Assembly: GCA_050293315.1 (NCBI GenBank)
Contig: JBNKMS010000021.1
Coordinates: 1-64,000 of the forward strand
Direction: 5' to 3'
Origin: CBFDBF01 sp050293315
Lineage (GTDB): Bacteria; Pseudomonadota; Gammaproteobacteria; Chromatiales; Chromatiaceae
Length of the DNA stretch: 64,000 nt
Shown: positions 9,734-18,582 of the stretch, piece after piece
How positions within the stretch are numbered: the first letter of the stretch is position 1
How the letters are laid out: every line of letters starts with the position of its first letter
The notes under the pieces: model-generated
Seen by the model: the letters and a program-made list of their open reading frames with translations, nothing else
What the model was told of the DNA's origin: nothing
Databases searched by the model: none
Translations under genes and position numbers: made by a program

Positions 9734-10522
9734 CTACTGCTTTATCCCCACCCCATTGCGCAGCAGATAGAGACTATAGGTAGTCAACCCACCTATAAAC
9801 AGCAGAATAATCACCAGCGCCAACTCTATCTTGATATCAGAACTCCCCAGCAACCCATAGCGAAAAGCATTCACCATATAGAGCACCGGATTGGCCAACG
9901 AGACCTGCTGCCATAGCTGCGGCAACATATGAATGGAATAGAACACACCCCCCAGATAGGTAAGCGGAGTAAGAATAAAGGTGGGCACAATAGAGATATC
10001 ATCAAAACTCTTGGCATAGACCGCATTGATAAACCCGGCCAGGGCAAACAGTACCGAGGTCAACACAAACACTGCGAGTGTCCAGCCGTAACTATGGATA
10101 TGAAGGTCGGTAAAAAAGAGCGACACCATGGTCACCGTCATTCCCACAACCACCCCACGGGCCACCCCGCCGGAGACAAAGCCACAGAGTATCACCCAGT
10201 TTGGCACCGGGGCGATCAACAGCTCATCAACATAGCCCTGAAATTTACTGCTATAGAACGATGAGACCACATTGGCATAGGAGTTACTGATCACTGCCAT
10301 CAGGATCAGGCCGGGCACGATAAAGTCGATATAGCGAAAGCCGTCCATCTCACCTATGCGATTCCCGATAAGGGTACCGAAGATAATAAAATAGAGCATA
10401 GTGGTAATCGCCGGAGGCAGCACCGTCTGCATCCAGATCCGCATAAAGCGGCGGATCTCCTTCATAGTAAGGGTGCGATAGGCTACCCAGTAACGGCCGG
10501 CGCTACTCATTGTTAACACCAT
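9734..10522 (-). CDS. yadH: ABC-2 type exporter permease
   Basis: 262-residue integral membrane protein with about six hydrophobic segments and the ABC2_membrane pattern (FIVPGLILMAVISNSYANVVSSFY; FILTPLTYLGGVFYSIHMLP). It is the channel half of a two-gene ABC transporter whose ATPase lies immediately upstream and overlaps its start by 20 bases. Similarity to the E. coli YadH/YadG pair is strong from memory. The substrate of that family is not established. The gene ends before a repeat-rich intergenic stretch. Confidence 0.88.
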   Translation of the reverse strand: MVLTMSSAGRYWVAYRTLTMKEIRRFMRIWMQTVLPPAITTMLYFIIFGTLIGNRIGEMDGFRYIDFIVPGLILMAVISNSYANVVSSFYSSKFQGYVDELLIAPVPNWVILCGFVSGGVARGVVVGMTVTMVSLFFTDLHIHSYGWTLAVFVLTSVLFALAGFINAVYAKSFDDISIVPTFILTPLTYLGGVFYSIHMLPQLWQQVSLANPVLYMVNAFRYGLLGSSDIKIELALVIILLFIGGLTTYSLYLLRNGVGIKQ

Positions 10523-11435
10523 TACGACCGGCGTCCACCATGTCTATAAACAGCTTCTCCAAACGGTTCTGCTTGTTACGCATACTGATGACCTCAATAC
10601 CACTTTGCGACAGCGCCGCAAACAGACCATTCATCCCTTGATCACGACTCACCTCCACCTCCAGGGTACACTCATCCAACCGCTCCACCTTGTAACCATC
10701 AAGCTGTGGTAACTCCTTTAACCCGGCCCCTATATTCAGCACGAAGGTCTCCGCATGCAGCTGATAGAGCAGCTCATCCATCCCCCGCTTCTCCACGATA
10801 CGCCCCTGGTTGATGATGGCAATATTGCGACAGAGGCGCTCCGCCTCCTCCAGATAGTGGGTGGTCAGGATGATCGTCGTACCCTGTCGATTGAGCTCAC
10901 GCAGTTGCTCCCACATAGAGTGGCGGATCTCAACATCCACCCCGGCCGTCGGCTCATCCAGGATCAACAATTGTGGCTTGTGCGCCAGGGCGCGCGCGAT
11001 CATCAGACGCCGCCGCATCCCGCCCGAGAGCTGACGCGCGGTCTCCCTGGCCTTATCCCCCAGATCCACTCGCTCCAGGCTCTCCATCGCCAGCCCGTAC
11101 GACTCACTTCGCGGTATACCGTAATAGCCGGCCTGATTCATCACCACCTCTACCAGCGGCTCAAACTGGTTACAGTTAAACTCCTGCGGCACCAGCCCGA
11201 TACAGCTCTTTACCGCGTTCGGATCGCTGTCCAGGTCGTGACCGAACACCTCCACCCGCCCGGAGCTCTTATTCACCAGCGAGCTGATAATGCCGATAGC
11301 GGTGGACTTACCCGCACCGTTGGGCCCCAGCAGGGCAAAAAAATCGCCCTCCTCCACCTCCAGGTCTATCCCCTTGAGGGCCACCAGGCCATTGCTGTAG
11401 GTCTTATGCAGGTCTTGAATTGATAACGCGCTCAT
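10503..11435 (-). CDS. yadG: ABC transporter ATP-binding protein
   Basis: ATPase subunit of the YadGH-type exporter. Numbered from MSALSIQDLHK it has Walker A GPNGAGKST, the Q-loop in LVPQEF, the signature LSGGM, Walker B LLILDEPTAG and the switch histidine in TTHYLEEAE. The C-terminal part (EVEVSRDQGMNGLF..., ISMRNKQNRLEKLF) matches the E. coli YadG tail. The open frame extends to 11489, but homology begins at the ATG at 11435 (311 residues), which is chosen although its ribosome binding site is weak. It is translated with the permease gene through a 20-base overlap. Confidence 0.92.
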   Translation of the reverse strand: MSALSIQDLHKTYSNGLVALKGIDLEVEEGDFFALLGPNGAGKSTAIGIISSLVNKSSGRVEVFGHDLDSDPNAVKSCIGLVPQEFNCNQFEPLVEVVMNQAGYYGIPRSESYGLAMESLERVDLGDKARETARQLSGGMRRRLMIARALAHKPQLLILDEPTAGVDVEIRHSMWEQLRELNRQGTTIILTTHYLEEAERLCRNIAIINQGRIVEKRGMDELLYQLHAETFVLNIGAGLKELPQLDGYKVERLDECTLEVEVSRDQGMNGLFAALSQSGIEVISMRNKQNRLEKLFIDMVDAGRNGVNNE

Positions 11436-11557
11436 AGGATGAATGATACACCCATTCCAACCGGGATATACCGTGCTAGACACGCACAATAGGTGGGGGA
11501 ATACTCAATTCAAGGGCCCTGACCCATTTATATCCTTCGTCCTATTATTAACAAGTT

Positions 11558-11599
11558 AAAGGAGTCAGAACCATTTAATCGACATTATAAACAATTGCT
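11558..11599. repeat. Direct repeat copy A
   Basis: TTAAAGGAGTCAGAACC followed by TTTAATCGACAT and an ATTGCTC end. It matches almost base for base the copy at 13476-13519. The two copies flank the tandem-GAF gene in the same orientation. A more diverged relative, inverted, lies at 15848-15894. Confidence 0.75.
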
Positions 11600-11616
11600 C
11601 CTAGATCCTGCTATTC

Positions 11617-13281
11617 CTATCCGGTTGAGATCCTTATCAACCAATCCAATGCCTTTGATGTTAAAACTTGGGGCAGCCATTCGGTTTGCTTTTGGAAATA
11701 TTCTCCAATCGCACTACGTGTATCCTGATCCATCTCATTAACAAAGCTTATACTTCGCTTTGATAATTCACATTCGTGATCGTCTATATATCTCTCTACG
11801 CGCTCCCAAAATGACGGATTTTCTTCAACACTAATAATTTTATTCTTAATGATCGGCTTTAGTAGCTTTTCGAATTTCTCTACTGAAGGCTCACTTCCCT
11901 CACACCACTCACAATCAATAAATGATTGCAGCTCAGACAAGTGCGCCGCTAGGGTATGTACGCACTTTTCCAAAAACTCTTTATCGGCTTTATCGTAATG
12001 TTTGCTTGAATCAAAGAATAGCGGTAATTCCGCCTTCAATACTCCACATTTTACATCGCCTTTTGATAACGGAAGACCTATTAGCTTAATTGAGTATGTA
12101 GTAAGTAGTTGCTTTTGATCCGCAACAGATTCGAGCATATCTGCATTTGGGAGGCCTAGCTCCTCGAATCTTTTTTTATAAAATATTGCCGTATTCAGGC
12201 CTGCCCATTTATCTGATTTGAGTACTGATTTATACACGATTGAGGAGTCACTTGAATTATATATCTCCCAGGTCAGCCCTTTAGTATCTTTTGAATAGTC
12301 TTTTACCTGATGTTTTGAACGCAATTCAGATACAGCGCCCGAGATACCATGTGCAGCCACCAGCCTCAACCTAAGTTCACCATCGATAGTTAGAGGCAAA
12401 TAAAGAGACGATATTGCTGAACGAGTAGATTTAGCTATGAACTGCATAAAGCGGTCATAATCCCAACAATCATTCAAATACTTACCTTCGAGTTCTAATT
12501 CAATATCTCTTGATGCTACAGTTCTTATCCGATCAAGATGTAATATAGCCGAAATGATTTGTGAGAAAGACTCTAATATTGGTGTGTCAATATGGGTTAA
12601 CTCTTTACTCTCAATGGGGCATGCGTAACGAAGCACCCCTATTGTGATGTCTTCATCTTCCACTGATTTTATAGGTACTGCTAAGTATCTTTTGCTCCAC
12701 CCTTCTTCCTGGTTATCAGCATGCTCTGAAATTCTGTGGCCCCACACAGGCTCACCGTATTCCAGTACTTTTTCTTTTACTTTCCCTTTTATCTGCATAA
12801 GATCTTCCAGGCGCGGCTGCATCCTCTCACTGTTTATCCTTAATGGACATCCAGTTACTGCAACCCATCCGGTATACCCACGCTCTGACTTCGCCTTTGG
12901 TGACTTTTTAGCTGTTTCTGATGCCAATCTATCGTATAGTTGATAAAAATACGCCATACGTTTGTTGTCATAATTGTCTTCCGGATCTTGAACATTCGCT
13001 ATTCTTGCTTGACCTTCACCAGGATTCAGATCACTCTGAGTAGAGTATTGTATATACAATCTATCTGAGAGCGGGTCTCTCATTAAAAAAGTTGCGTGCC
13101 CATCGTGATCTCTCTCTTTATTGAGCGCACTCTGCGCCGCATCAACCACTGCTTCAATCTTATAATCATCATCAGTCAATTTCTCTTCTAGATTTTTTGC
13201 GAAAATGTCATACCACTGACGTTGAACATCTTCAATATTATCAACAAGCAACCTTGCCAATTCACTCATTGTGTTTGTCAT
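11617..13281 (-). CDS. Tandem GAF-domain protein, function unknown
   Basis: 554 residues, soluble, no signal peptide or membrane helix. Two stretches look like GAF sensor folds. One spans about 45-255, with GYTGWVAVTGCPLRI, YLAVPIKS, IGVLRYACP and ESFSQIISAIL. The other spans about 270-455, with LPLTIDGELRLRLVAAHGI, GLTWEIYN, IGLPLSKGD, CGVLKAELP and FLEKCVHTLAAHL. No catalytic output domain is visible, so it may sense a small ligand or act with a neighbour. The C-terminal 100 residues are helical and unassigned. A good ribosome binding site (AGGTGA) precedes 13281. It is AT-richer than the housekeeping genes and is bracketed by direct repeats, which suggests transfer. It lies downstream of the DUF2235 gene. 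Confidence 0.7.
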   Translation of the reverse strand: MTNTMSELARLLVDNIEDVQRQWYDIFAKNLEEKLTDDDYKIEAVVDAAQSALNKERDHDGHATFLMRDPLSDRLYIQYSTQSDLNPGEGQARIANVQDPEDNYDNKRMAYFYQLYDRLASETAKKSPKAKSERGYTGWVAVTGCPLRINSERMQPRLEDLMQIKGKVKEKVLEYGEPVWGHRISEHADNQEEGWSKRYLAVPIKSVEDEDITIGVLRYACPIESKELTHIDTPILESFSQIISAILHLDRIRTVASRDIELELEGKYLNDCWDYDRFMQFIAKSTRSAISSLYLPLTIDGELRLRLVAAHGISGAVSELRSKHQVKDYSKDTKGLTWEIYNSSDSSIVYKSVLKSDKWAGLNTAIFYKKRFEELGLPNADMLESVADQKQLLTTYSIKLIGLPLSKGDVKCGVLKAELPLFFDSSKHYDKADKEFLEKCVHTLAAHLSELQSFIDCEWCEGSEPSVEKFEKLLKPIIKNKIISVEENPSFWERVERYIDDHECELSKRSISFVNEMDQDTRSAIGEYFQKQTEWLPQVLTSKALDWLIRISTG

Positions 13282-13388
13282 ATATCACCTATTAACTGTG
13301 GTACTTAAAAATAATATAATGCCTCAAACAGGCAGTGGTTAGTCAAGGTTTCACATTTTATCCGCCCTTTATTTTGGTTGTGGATGTC

Positions 13389-13472
13389 TCATCCAGCAAG
13401 GCGATCCCGAAAACGTCCACCGACTTTCTGTTCCGCGTTGTAGGTTATCACCAGATAGTCTTCAAAATTTAA
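13389..13472 (-). pseudogene. Possible C-terminal gene remnant
   Basis: In the gap between the DUF2235 and GAF genes, the minus strand reads a protein-like tail, EDYLVITYNAEQKVGG then RFRDRLAG and a stop at 13389-13391. It has no start codon of its own and no ribosome binding site, and it abuts the direct repeat at 13476. It looks like the end of a lost gene (perhaps transposase-derived), but I cannot assign a family, and the stretch is only about 28 codons. Confidence 0.25.
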
Positions 13473-13475
13473 AAA

Positions 13476-13519
13476 TTAAAGGAGTCAGAACCCTTTAATC
13501 GACATCATAAGCCATTGCT
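13476..13519. repeat. Direct repeat copy B
   Basis: AAAGGAGTCAGAACCCTTTA followed by ATCGACAT and CCATTGCTC. It is the same sequence as copy A at 11558-11599 with only a few changes and in the same orientation. It lies just downstream of the DUF2235 stop codon. Confidence 0.75.
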
Positions 13520-13535
13520 CAATAGACCCGGTTTT

Positions 13536-15737
13536 TCATTGCATTTGCTCTTTACTAATAGTTACCGCTACAGTCCCTCTGTTTCTGCCTATCTCCCATC
13601 GATACGGCAGGTCCCAATCAAGTATAAGGCCAAAGACGGCGTCGTTAACGTATAGAAACAGCTCGCCATTTGAGCGCGCCGTGTAGGTAAACGATCCAGC
13701 ACCCAGAGGGAAGGTTTCAAAACCTGCATCATCGACCTTGCCATGCAGTTTGAACCAGGGTTGACCAAGGTGGCGTCTAAACGGCACAAAGCCAAGGAGT
13801 CTATTCGGTGTAATACCATTCGGGTTTGCCTCGTACTTATCGCCATCATGCAGGGTGACGTCAGGCACGATGAAACTATAGGTCTCACCTTTTTCCAACT
13901 TGATACCCGTAGCTGAACAGGCATTCATCACATCCAGATCCACCGTTACCGGTGATGACACTGTTTGCAATGTATCAGAACCATCACACAAGGTGCCAGA
14001 CGTATACCGCAAATGGAACGCGACACCATTTATTACGGCAATTACCAGATACAACATCAGCACAAACGCCACAGAGGCGCCGAACCAGACGGTGAATGCC
14101 TTGAAATGAGTCTGCCCCAATCTTCTCAACCAGCTGGTTGGCGTCGGCTCCCAGGCAGGGGGTTTACTGCCATGTAGCAGGGTAGACCAGGCACAGGTGG
14201 CTGCTGCGCGCGTTGCAGCTACTGCATAGTGTCGCAACAGGAATAACACGCCAAAGATAATCACGAACCCCCATAACCATATGGGATTCTGTCGTAACGC
14301 ATCAATCCAGGCCACAACAAAGTCGGGTAAAGTATTGATAATCAGCTGTAACACAGGGTCAATCATACAAGCAGTGCCGATGCAGATGCCGCCCTTGTCC
14401 CAGTCGAGGAAAAAACGCGATGCAACCAGCACAAGCGTGGTTAAAACCAGCGCAATGTAAATTCTCCGGCGCCAAAAGATAATGTCCCGCGCATAGTTTA
14501 GTGACGCGTCACGTTCACTTGCCTGCTCTGGGGTTTCATATTGACGTTTTTTGCCGTCGGTCGAAATAACTTCATAGTTTGCCGGTATACCTGTAGGTGC
14601 ATACGGCAGGCTGTGGCCTCTAATACGCTCGAGCACACTACGGTGAAGCTTCGGTAGTTTAATCGTCACACCAGCCTGCTTATCGTTACACAGATCCTCA
14701 ATGTTGCGAGGCTTGTAGCGGTAATACATCGCTAGCCCCGAACGTGAATCATGCTGCGGTCCGTTCCAGTCTGACTGGTTGGTGTAAAGATCACGCAGCG
14801 ATTTGACAAACATTAAGTCTTTACTCGTCTTATTCGCCTCGACTCGACTAATCATCCAGTCCAGCGTTACCAGTGACAGGCTCTTGCGCGGATAACCACC
14901 GCCGACATCAGAATGCACACCAGCAAACCAGACCTGCTCAATGCGATTGTTCTCTTCATTCGCTTCATTCCACAGAAGAGGATGAAATGTCTGTCGTTCA
15001 TCATCCACCGAGACAGCATGACAGGCTTTTAGTACTTTGGGAGAAAGATCTTGATTATAAAAACGAAGGGGGTAAATCAGTATATCCCAGAGTATTGCAA
15101 TCTCGTCAATCGGAAACCCATAGGCATCCACCGTATCCCAAACACCCACGAACGTAATATTCGGCTCCACGTTTGAGTACTTGACTGGTTTCTTACAGAA
15201 CAGGACACACCAGAGTCGACTCACTATACCGCGCATCATAAATTTGCATTTACTGCTGTTACTATCGCGGTCGTTTCTGCGAAAGTGGCGGTAATTTTCA
15301 CGCGCCTGGTCATCCAGATCCTTTTCGTCCCTGTAATGTGTGTAGAGGCCGACATCAGCGACAAACTCGGCCAACACGCGTACCGTAAAGGCACCACGAC
15401 TGAAACCGAACATGTAGATCCTGTCGTCCTCTTCGGATTGTGGTGCTGATGCTGACGTCTGCCCTTCCATTGCTTTGTTCTGATTCGCGGCGGCATCGAT
15501 GAAGTTGCGACAGAGGTATTTATACATCTCAATCACATTGCGCTTCAGCCCGTACCCGAAGGCAGCACCCAGTGCCTTGAGAACCGCATTCTTCTGCGTA
15601 CCGACGCCATCGTCATACATGGCAATCTGGCTTTCATCGTGCAAATCAAGCGCCTGATACAGACGCCAAACATTTGTTTTGTTCTTTTTTGCTGCACTGT
15701 TACCTGTACCATCCGAGAGTAAAACAATATTTTTCAT
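13536..15737 (-). CDS. Membrane-anchored DUF2235 alpha/beta hydrolase
   Basis: 733 residues. The N-terminal half is a DUF2235 hydrolase fold, starting IVLLSDGTGNS. The nucleophile motif GFSRG is at 111-115 (Ser113), with candidate acid Asp201 in VWDTVD and His275 in AGVHSDVGGGY, the triad layout known from Tle1-type phospholipase effectors. Unlike secreted Tle1 proteins, the C-terminal half has about three hydrophobic helices (around 420-445, 495-520 and 560-590) and a terminal beta-rich domain, so the enzyme is likely membrane-tethered. No VgrG, PAAR or other type VI secretion gene is nearby. A strong AAGGGAG site precedes the start. Substrate unknown; lipid hydrolysis is inference. Upstream lie four small genes in the same direction. 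Confidence 0.85.
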   Translation of the reverse strand: MKNIVLLSDGTGNSAAKKNKTNVWRLYQALDLHDESQIAMYDDGVGTQKNAVLKALGAAFGYGLKRNVIEMYKYLCRNFIDAAANQNKAMEGQTSASAPQSEEDDRIYMFGFSRGAFTVRVLAEFVADVGLYTHYRDEKDLDDQARENYRHFRRNDRDSNSSKCKFMMRGIVSRLWCVLFCKKPVKYSNVEPNITFVGVWDTVDAYGFPIDEIAILWDILIYPLRFYNQDLSPKVLKACHAVSVDDERQTFHPLLWNEANEENNRIEQVWFAGVHSDVGGGYPRKSLSLVTLDWMISRVEANKTSKDLMFVKSLRDLYTNQSDWNGPQHDSRSGLAMYYRYKPRNIEDLCNDKQAGVTIKLPKLHRSVLERIRGHSLPYAPTGIPANYEVISTDGKKRQYETPEQASERDASLNYARDIIFWRRRIYIALVLTTLVLVASRFFLDWDKGGICIGTACMIDPVLQLIINTLPDFVVAWIDALRQNPIWLWGFVIIFGVLFLLRHYAVAATRAAATCAWSTLLHGSKPPAWEPTPTSWLRRLGQTHFKAFTVWFGASVAFVLMLYLVIAVINGVAFHLRYTSGTLCDGSDTLQTVSSPVTVDLDVMNACSATGIKLEKGETYSFIVPDVTLHDGDKYEANPNGITPNRLLGFVPFRRHLGQPWFKLHGKVDDAGFETFPLGAGSFTYTARSNGELFLYVNDAVFGLILDWDLPYRWEIGRNRGTVAVTISKEQMQ

Positions 15738-15847
15738 AATAGTATCTCCCTTACTTGTACTCTGCTGTTACAGTTATTATCAATACAGATCAATGCATCC
15801 AGTATCTCCTTCAGGCCATATCAAAAAACAATAAATCTATAATTGGA

Positions 15848-15894
15848 TCAGTGAGCAATGGTTTCTGACATTTAGAGGGCATTGTTCTCTGACC
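15848..15894. repeat. Diverged inverted copy of the GTCAGA...CATTGCTC repeat
   Basis: On the minus strand this reads GGGTCAGAGAAC, then TAAATGTCAG and CCATTGCTC. It shares the beginning (GGTCAGA) and end (CCATTGCTC) with the direct repeats at 11558 and 13476 but differs between. It lies between the DUF2235 gene and the Pro/Glu-rich gene. The relationship is likely but not certain. Confidence 0.4.
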
Positions 15895-15902
15895 CGCTTT
15901 TC

Positions 15903-16154
15903 TTATTCTTGAATTGGCAGCATACCCTCCCCTTCGCTTGGCTGGCTTGGAGGTACACTCTCTGGTGACTCGGGTTCCGGCTCAGGCTCAGGTTCAGGTT
16001 CGGATTCAGGTGGAAATGGCGTAATTTCTGGCGGCTCTGGCGGTGGTTCCGGTGGCTCTGGCATTGGTGGCATATCCTCCCCTTCACTTGGCGGGCTTGG
16101 GGGTACACTTTCTGCAATCACCTTCTCATAGGACTGTGTATTTCCATACTGCAT
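15903..16154 (-). CDS. Small proline/glutamate-rich protein with duplicated 17-residue unit
   Basis: 83 residues, no signal peptide, almost entirely low complexity. A 17-residue unit occurs twice, ESVPPSPPSEGEDMPPM near 15-31 and ESVPPSQPSEGEGMLPI near 66-82. A PEPPEP and EPEPEPEP spacer lies between them, so the ends mirror each other. An excellent ribosome binding site (AAGGAGGTATTC) precedes the ATG at 16154, which supports this frame over the overlapping arginine-rich one. Such a chain would be extended and acidic, like a linker or binding tether. No family is recognised. It lies 165 bases upstream of the DUF2235 gene and probably shares its transcript. Confidence 0.65.
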   Translation of the reverse strand: MQYGNTQSYEKVIAESVPPSPPSEGEDMPPMPEPPEPPPEPPEITPFPPESEPEPEPEPEPESPESVPPSQPSEGEGMLPIQE

Positions 16155-16277
16155 TTGAATACCTCCTTATATGTTTATTAACAATTATCAAGCAATAGAA
16201 ACCTCTACTACCAAAAGTACAATTGATCCCACTTTTCCACAATCGTATATATCCTGACTTTGTCAGAACACAACATA

Positions 16278-16949
16278 CTATCTGTCCCTATCCTCCTCCT
16301 GCACCTCTTGCTTACTATCTCTATAGGTCCCAGCTACCAGCCAGCCGGCACCAAACAGTGTCAGCTCCCAGAACTCCACGTAAAAAAGCGTGTCTTTCCA
16401 TTCAAATAGCTTCCAAAGAAGTGCTATTAAGGCAGCACCCACCACCATAAGTGCAATAATCCCGCGGTAGATCCATGCACGCGTGGGCGCGCCCTTCTCC
16501 ATTGCATGCACTGAGAAAAACCAGATCAATACAATAAGGCACATAAACAGGAGGATTGCAGTAGCATTATGAATAGAGTTAGATGTCATCCCGATAGAGT
16601 CGGCGATCGCCCTGACCCAGCTATATGGGACATCTTGACTAGTGAATCCTTTGGTTGGAAACGTGGCGACACAGATGGCATAGACACAGGCCAACTTGCT
16701 TGTAATGTACTCTATATCTATCCCTTCGCCACCGCCGTTGTATGCGGATAGAAAGAAGCCAACCACGACCAGGGAGCCGACAAAGATATCGTGCGAATCG
16801 GTCCAATAGGAGATACTGATAGAAGTCAGTTCACTCCCAACGCCTGAGAGCATATAGACAACGGGCGACAGCAGAATTGCAATAAGGCCTATTATCACCC
16901 GCATGACCTTGTAATTGATCTGGCGTTTCAAAGCCGTTTCTGCTGGCAT
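16278..16949 (-). CDS. Multi-pass membrane protein, function unknown
   Basis: About 223 residues with roughly six transmembrane helices (for example VIIGLIAILLSPVVYMLSG, HDIFVGSLVVVGFFLSAY, ATAILLFMCLIVLIWFF, GIIALMVVGAALIALLW). Short loops carry SISYWTDSHD and CVATFPTKG. I recall uncharacterised bacterial membrane proteins with a similar SISYY...DVFVG pattern, but no function. The frame opens at a TTG at 16964. The ATG at 16949 follows GGGGGGGTCTGAA and is preferred. It stands 52 bases downstream of the secreted-protein gene in the same direction, so co-transcription is likely. Confidence 0.65.
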   Translation of the reverse strand: MPAETALKRQINYKVMRVIIGLIAILLSPVVYMLSGVGSELTSISISYWTDSHDIFVGSLVVVGFFLSAYNGGGEGIDIEYITSKLACVYAICVATFPTKGFTSQDVPYSWVRAIADSIGMTSNSIHNATAILLFMCLIVLIWFFSVHAMEKGAPTRAWIYRGIIALMVVGAALIALLWKLFEWKDTLFYVEFWELTLFGAGWLVAGTYRDSKQEVQEEDRDR

Positions 16950-17000
16950 TTCAGACCCCCCCAATTGCTAACGCCTATATTCTCATTCCCAGCCTTGCTC

Positions 17001-17474
17001 TCAGTAACTGCTGAAATTGATCGATTTGTTTGCAAGCGCCTTTACTCTGGCCGCAGTGCTTTTATACATCTCTTTATCGCATTCAATTTTAGAAAGCGAC
17101 CTCTCCAGCAATCCCATTGTGTACCCATGAAGAAAACTCACATATGCGACTTGAGTTTGGCTAAGCCCGCTTTTTCTAGCACTGTCTGTTAGAGCATATA
17201 GGTTTGATTTCCAATCTAACTTGCATCTCTCTGCAATACTGGATATCTCCCCTACATCTATTATCAAATTGGTATCGGCTTTGGTTATCGGTATCTTTGC
17301 GCGCTCTGCTTCAGATTTTGGTTGAACAATAGCCCCGTCACTGCTACGAGCATTACCCCAAAAGTGTTCCATAGAGGTGGCAACTATGCGCTGTCGGTTT
17401 TCAGAAGTAAGCACACCAGCGAATGTTGGCTGAATAAGCAACAGCAATATTAAGGAACAGATTGTCTTATGCAT
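17001..17474 (-). CDS. Secreted protein, function unknown
   Basis: 157 residues. The first 19 residues form a clear Sec signal peptide (hydrophobic ICSLILLLLIQ, ending TFA), so the mature protein of about 138 residues should be periplasmic or secreted. It contains two cysteines (in ERCKLDW and IECDKEM) that could form one disulfide, and an otherwise helical body. No known domain is recognised. The start has an AGAGG site about 8 bases upstream. Its neighbours on both sides are membrane proteins in the same direction, spaced about 50 bases apart. Confidence 0.65.
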   Translation of the reverse strand: MHKTICSLILLLLIQPTFAGVLTSENRQRIVATSMEHFWGNARSSDGAIVQPKSEAERAKIPITKADTNLIIDVGEISSIAERCKLDWKSNLYALTDSARKSGLSQTQVAYVSFLHGYTMGLLERSLSKIECDKEMYKSTAARVKALANKSINFSSY

Positions 17475-17525
17475 ACATATGCCTCTGTTACAGCTAATTT
17501 TAAGACAGGCGTCAATGCACGATCA

Positions 17526-18170
17526 TTACCTACTAACCCTATATATCGCCTCCTCATCATGATAATGCGCTAACTCTGCATTACTGAATGTTGTAGTATC
17601 GGATGCATAATAGCTGCCACTATTTGCTTTACCCCAGTCTATATCATCGCTGACCCCACTTTTTTTATTATAAGCGATCTCACTAATCTGGACTTCCACC
17701 CCATCTGGTAATACCTTAACAACATTCATAACCCCATATTTGTATTCTGAATCTGCGCCCTCAAATATTTTGGTAAAATCCGCTGAGTATTTATCATTTA
17801 CGGCTGGGCTTTGGATATATACCACCTCCTTTGCATGCTGTTCAGCGGTATTATGCTCAGCCCAGAAAAACACCAGTGGTATAAGAATCGCCCAAATCTC
17901 CATTGGGATGAAAAATAGAGAATGTGAAGGGGATTTCTGCTTCTTGCCGGTCTCCTCATCAACGAGAATTGTCCTTTTCTTGTAATTAAGAAAATATCCC
18001 AAAAGAGCTACAGCAACAGATCCTATTAGAATTGATGCAATTTTTGGCCACTCATGCGACGTGTAATATGCGTCTGCAATCAATGATTTCAATGCAAACT
18101 GCATCAGTATAAAAGACGCAATAAAAATAACGGGTACCAACCAGCCAAATCCTCTCCATACAATAAACAT
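17526..18170 (-). CDS. Membrane protein with C-terminal soluble domain, function unknown
   Basis: 214 residues. Three hydrophobic segments (about 8-28 VPVIFIASFILMQ, 46-62 ILIGSVAVALLGYFL, 88-105 FFIPMEIWAILIPLVFFW) precede a C-terminal soluble domain of about 100 residues (EVVYIQSP...). The N-terminus MFIVWRGFGWLVPVI and the HSLFFIPMEIW stretch resemble an uncharacterised family I recall from other Proteobacteria. A TAGGAGTCC site precedes the ATG. It is the first gene of the minus-strand accessory block, so the block's promoter should lie upstream in 18171-18582. Confidence 0.65.
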   Translation of the reverse strand: MFIVWRGFGWLVPVIFIASFILMQFALKSLIADAYYTSHEWPKIASILIGSVAVALLGYFLNYKKRTILVDEETGKKQKSPSHSLFFIPMEIWAILIPLVFFWAEHNTAEQHAKEVVYIQSPAVNDKYSADFTKIFEGADSEYKYGVMNVVKVLPDGVEVQISEIAYNKKSGVSDDIDWGKANSGSYYASDTTTFSNAELAHYHDEEAIYRVSR

Positions 18171-18582
18171 ATTATTGGACTCCTATTTTGATAATAAATA
18201 ACTAATATATTCAGCGTTGGTTTAAATATCAGAATGACAACATTTTAAGTGACCAAAAGCTCACATCTATTCCAGTATGACTAGCACGATAGCGACCAAG
18301 CGCCCATAGATTACTATTATTGAAATGTCTATATTTGCTGTATTTCAATTACTCAGATCACATCAAATTTTGCGCACTATCATTGGAATCTGCCGTGCCA
18401 GCAGCAATTAGCGCCTAGACCTTGGCTATGGATGGTTTCCTGTAGAGGGTAGAGCATCCTGCCACGATCTTATATTCCATGTCGATATAGTGGAAAATAA
18501 CAGAGTATTGGTTTGTGAGCAATGGCATGCACCACTCACCCCCCCTGCAAGCGAGGGTGGAGAGGTGCCATTTGAGGACGCC
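18171..18582. other. Intergenic region upstream of the accessory block
   Basis: About 410 bases, AT-rich on the left half. It should hold the promoter of the minus-strand membrane-protein gene and the end of the rhodanese transcript. I found no RNA gene, palindrome or repeat I can defend, except a GTGAGCAATGG at about 18517 reminiscent of the repeat ends at 13519 and 15848. Confidence 0.35.

Noticed and set aside
15872..16117. 81-codon frame overlapping the Pro/Glu-rich gene
   Set aside because: It lacks a ribosome binding site; the alternative frame has AAGGAGG and a regular duplicated unit.
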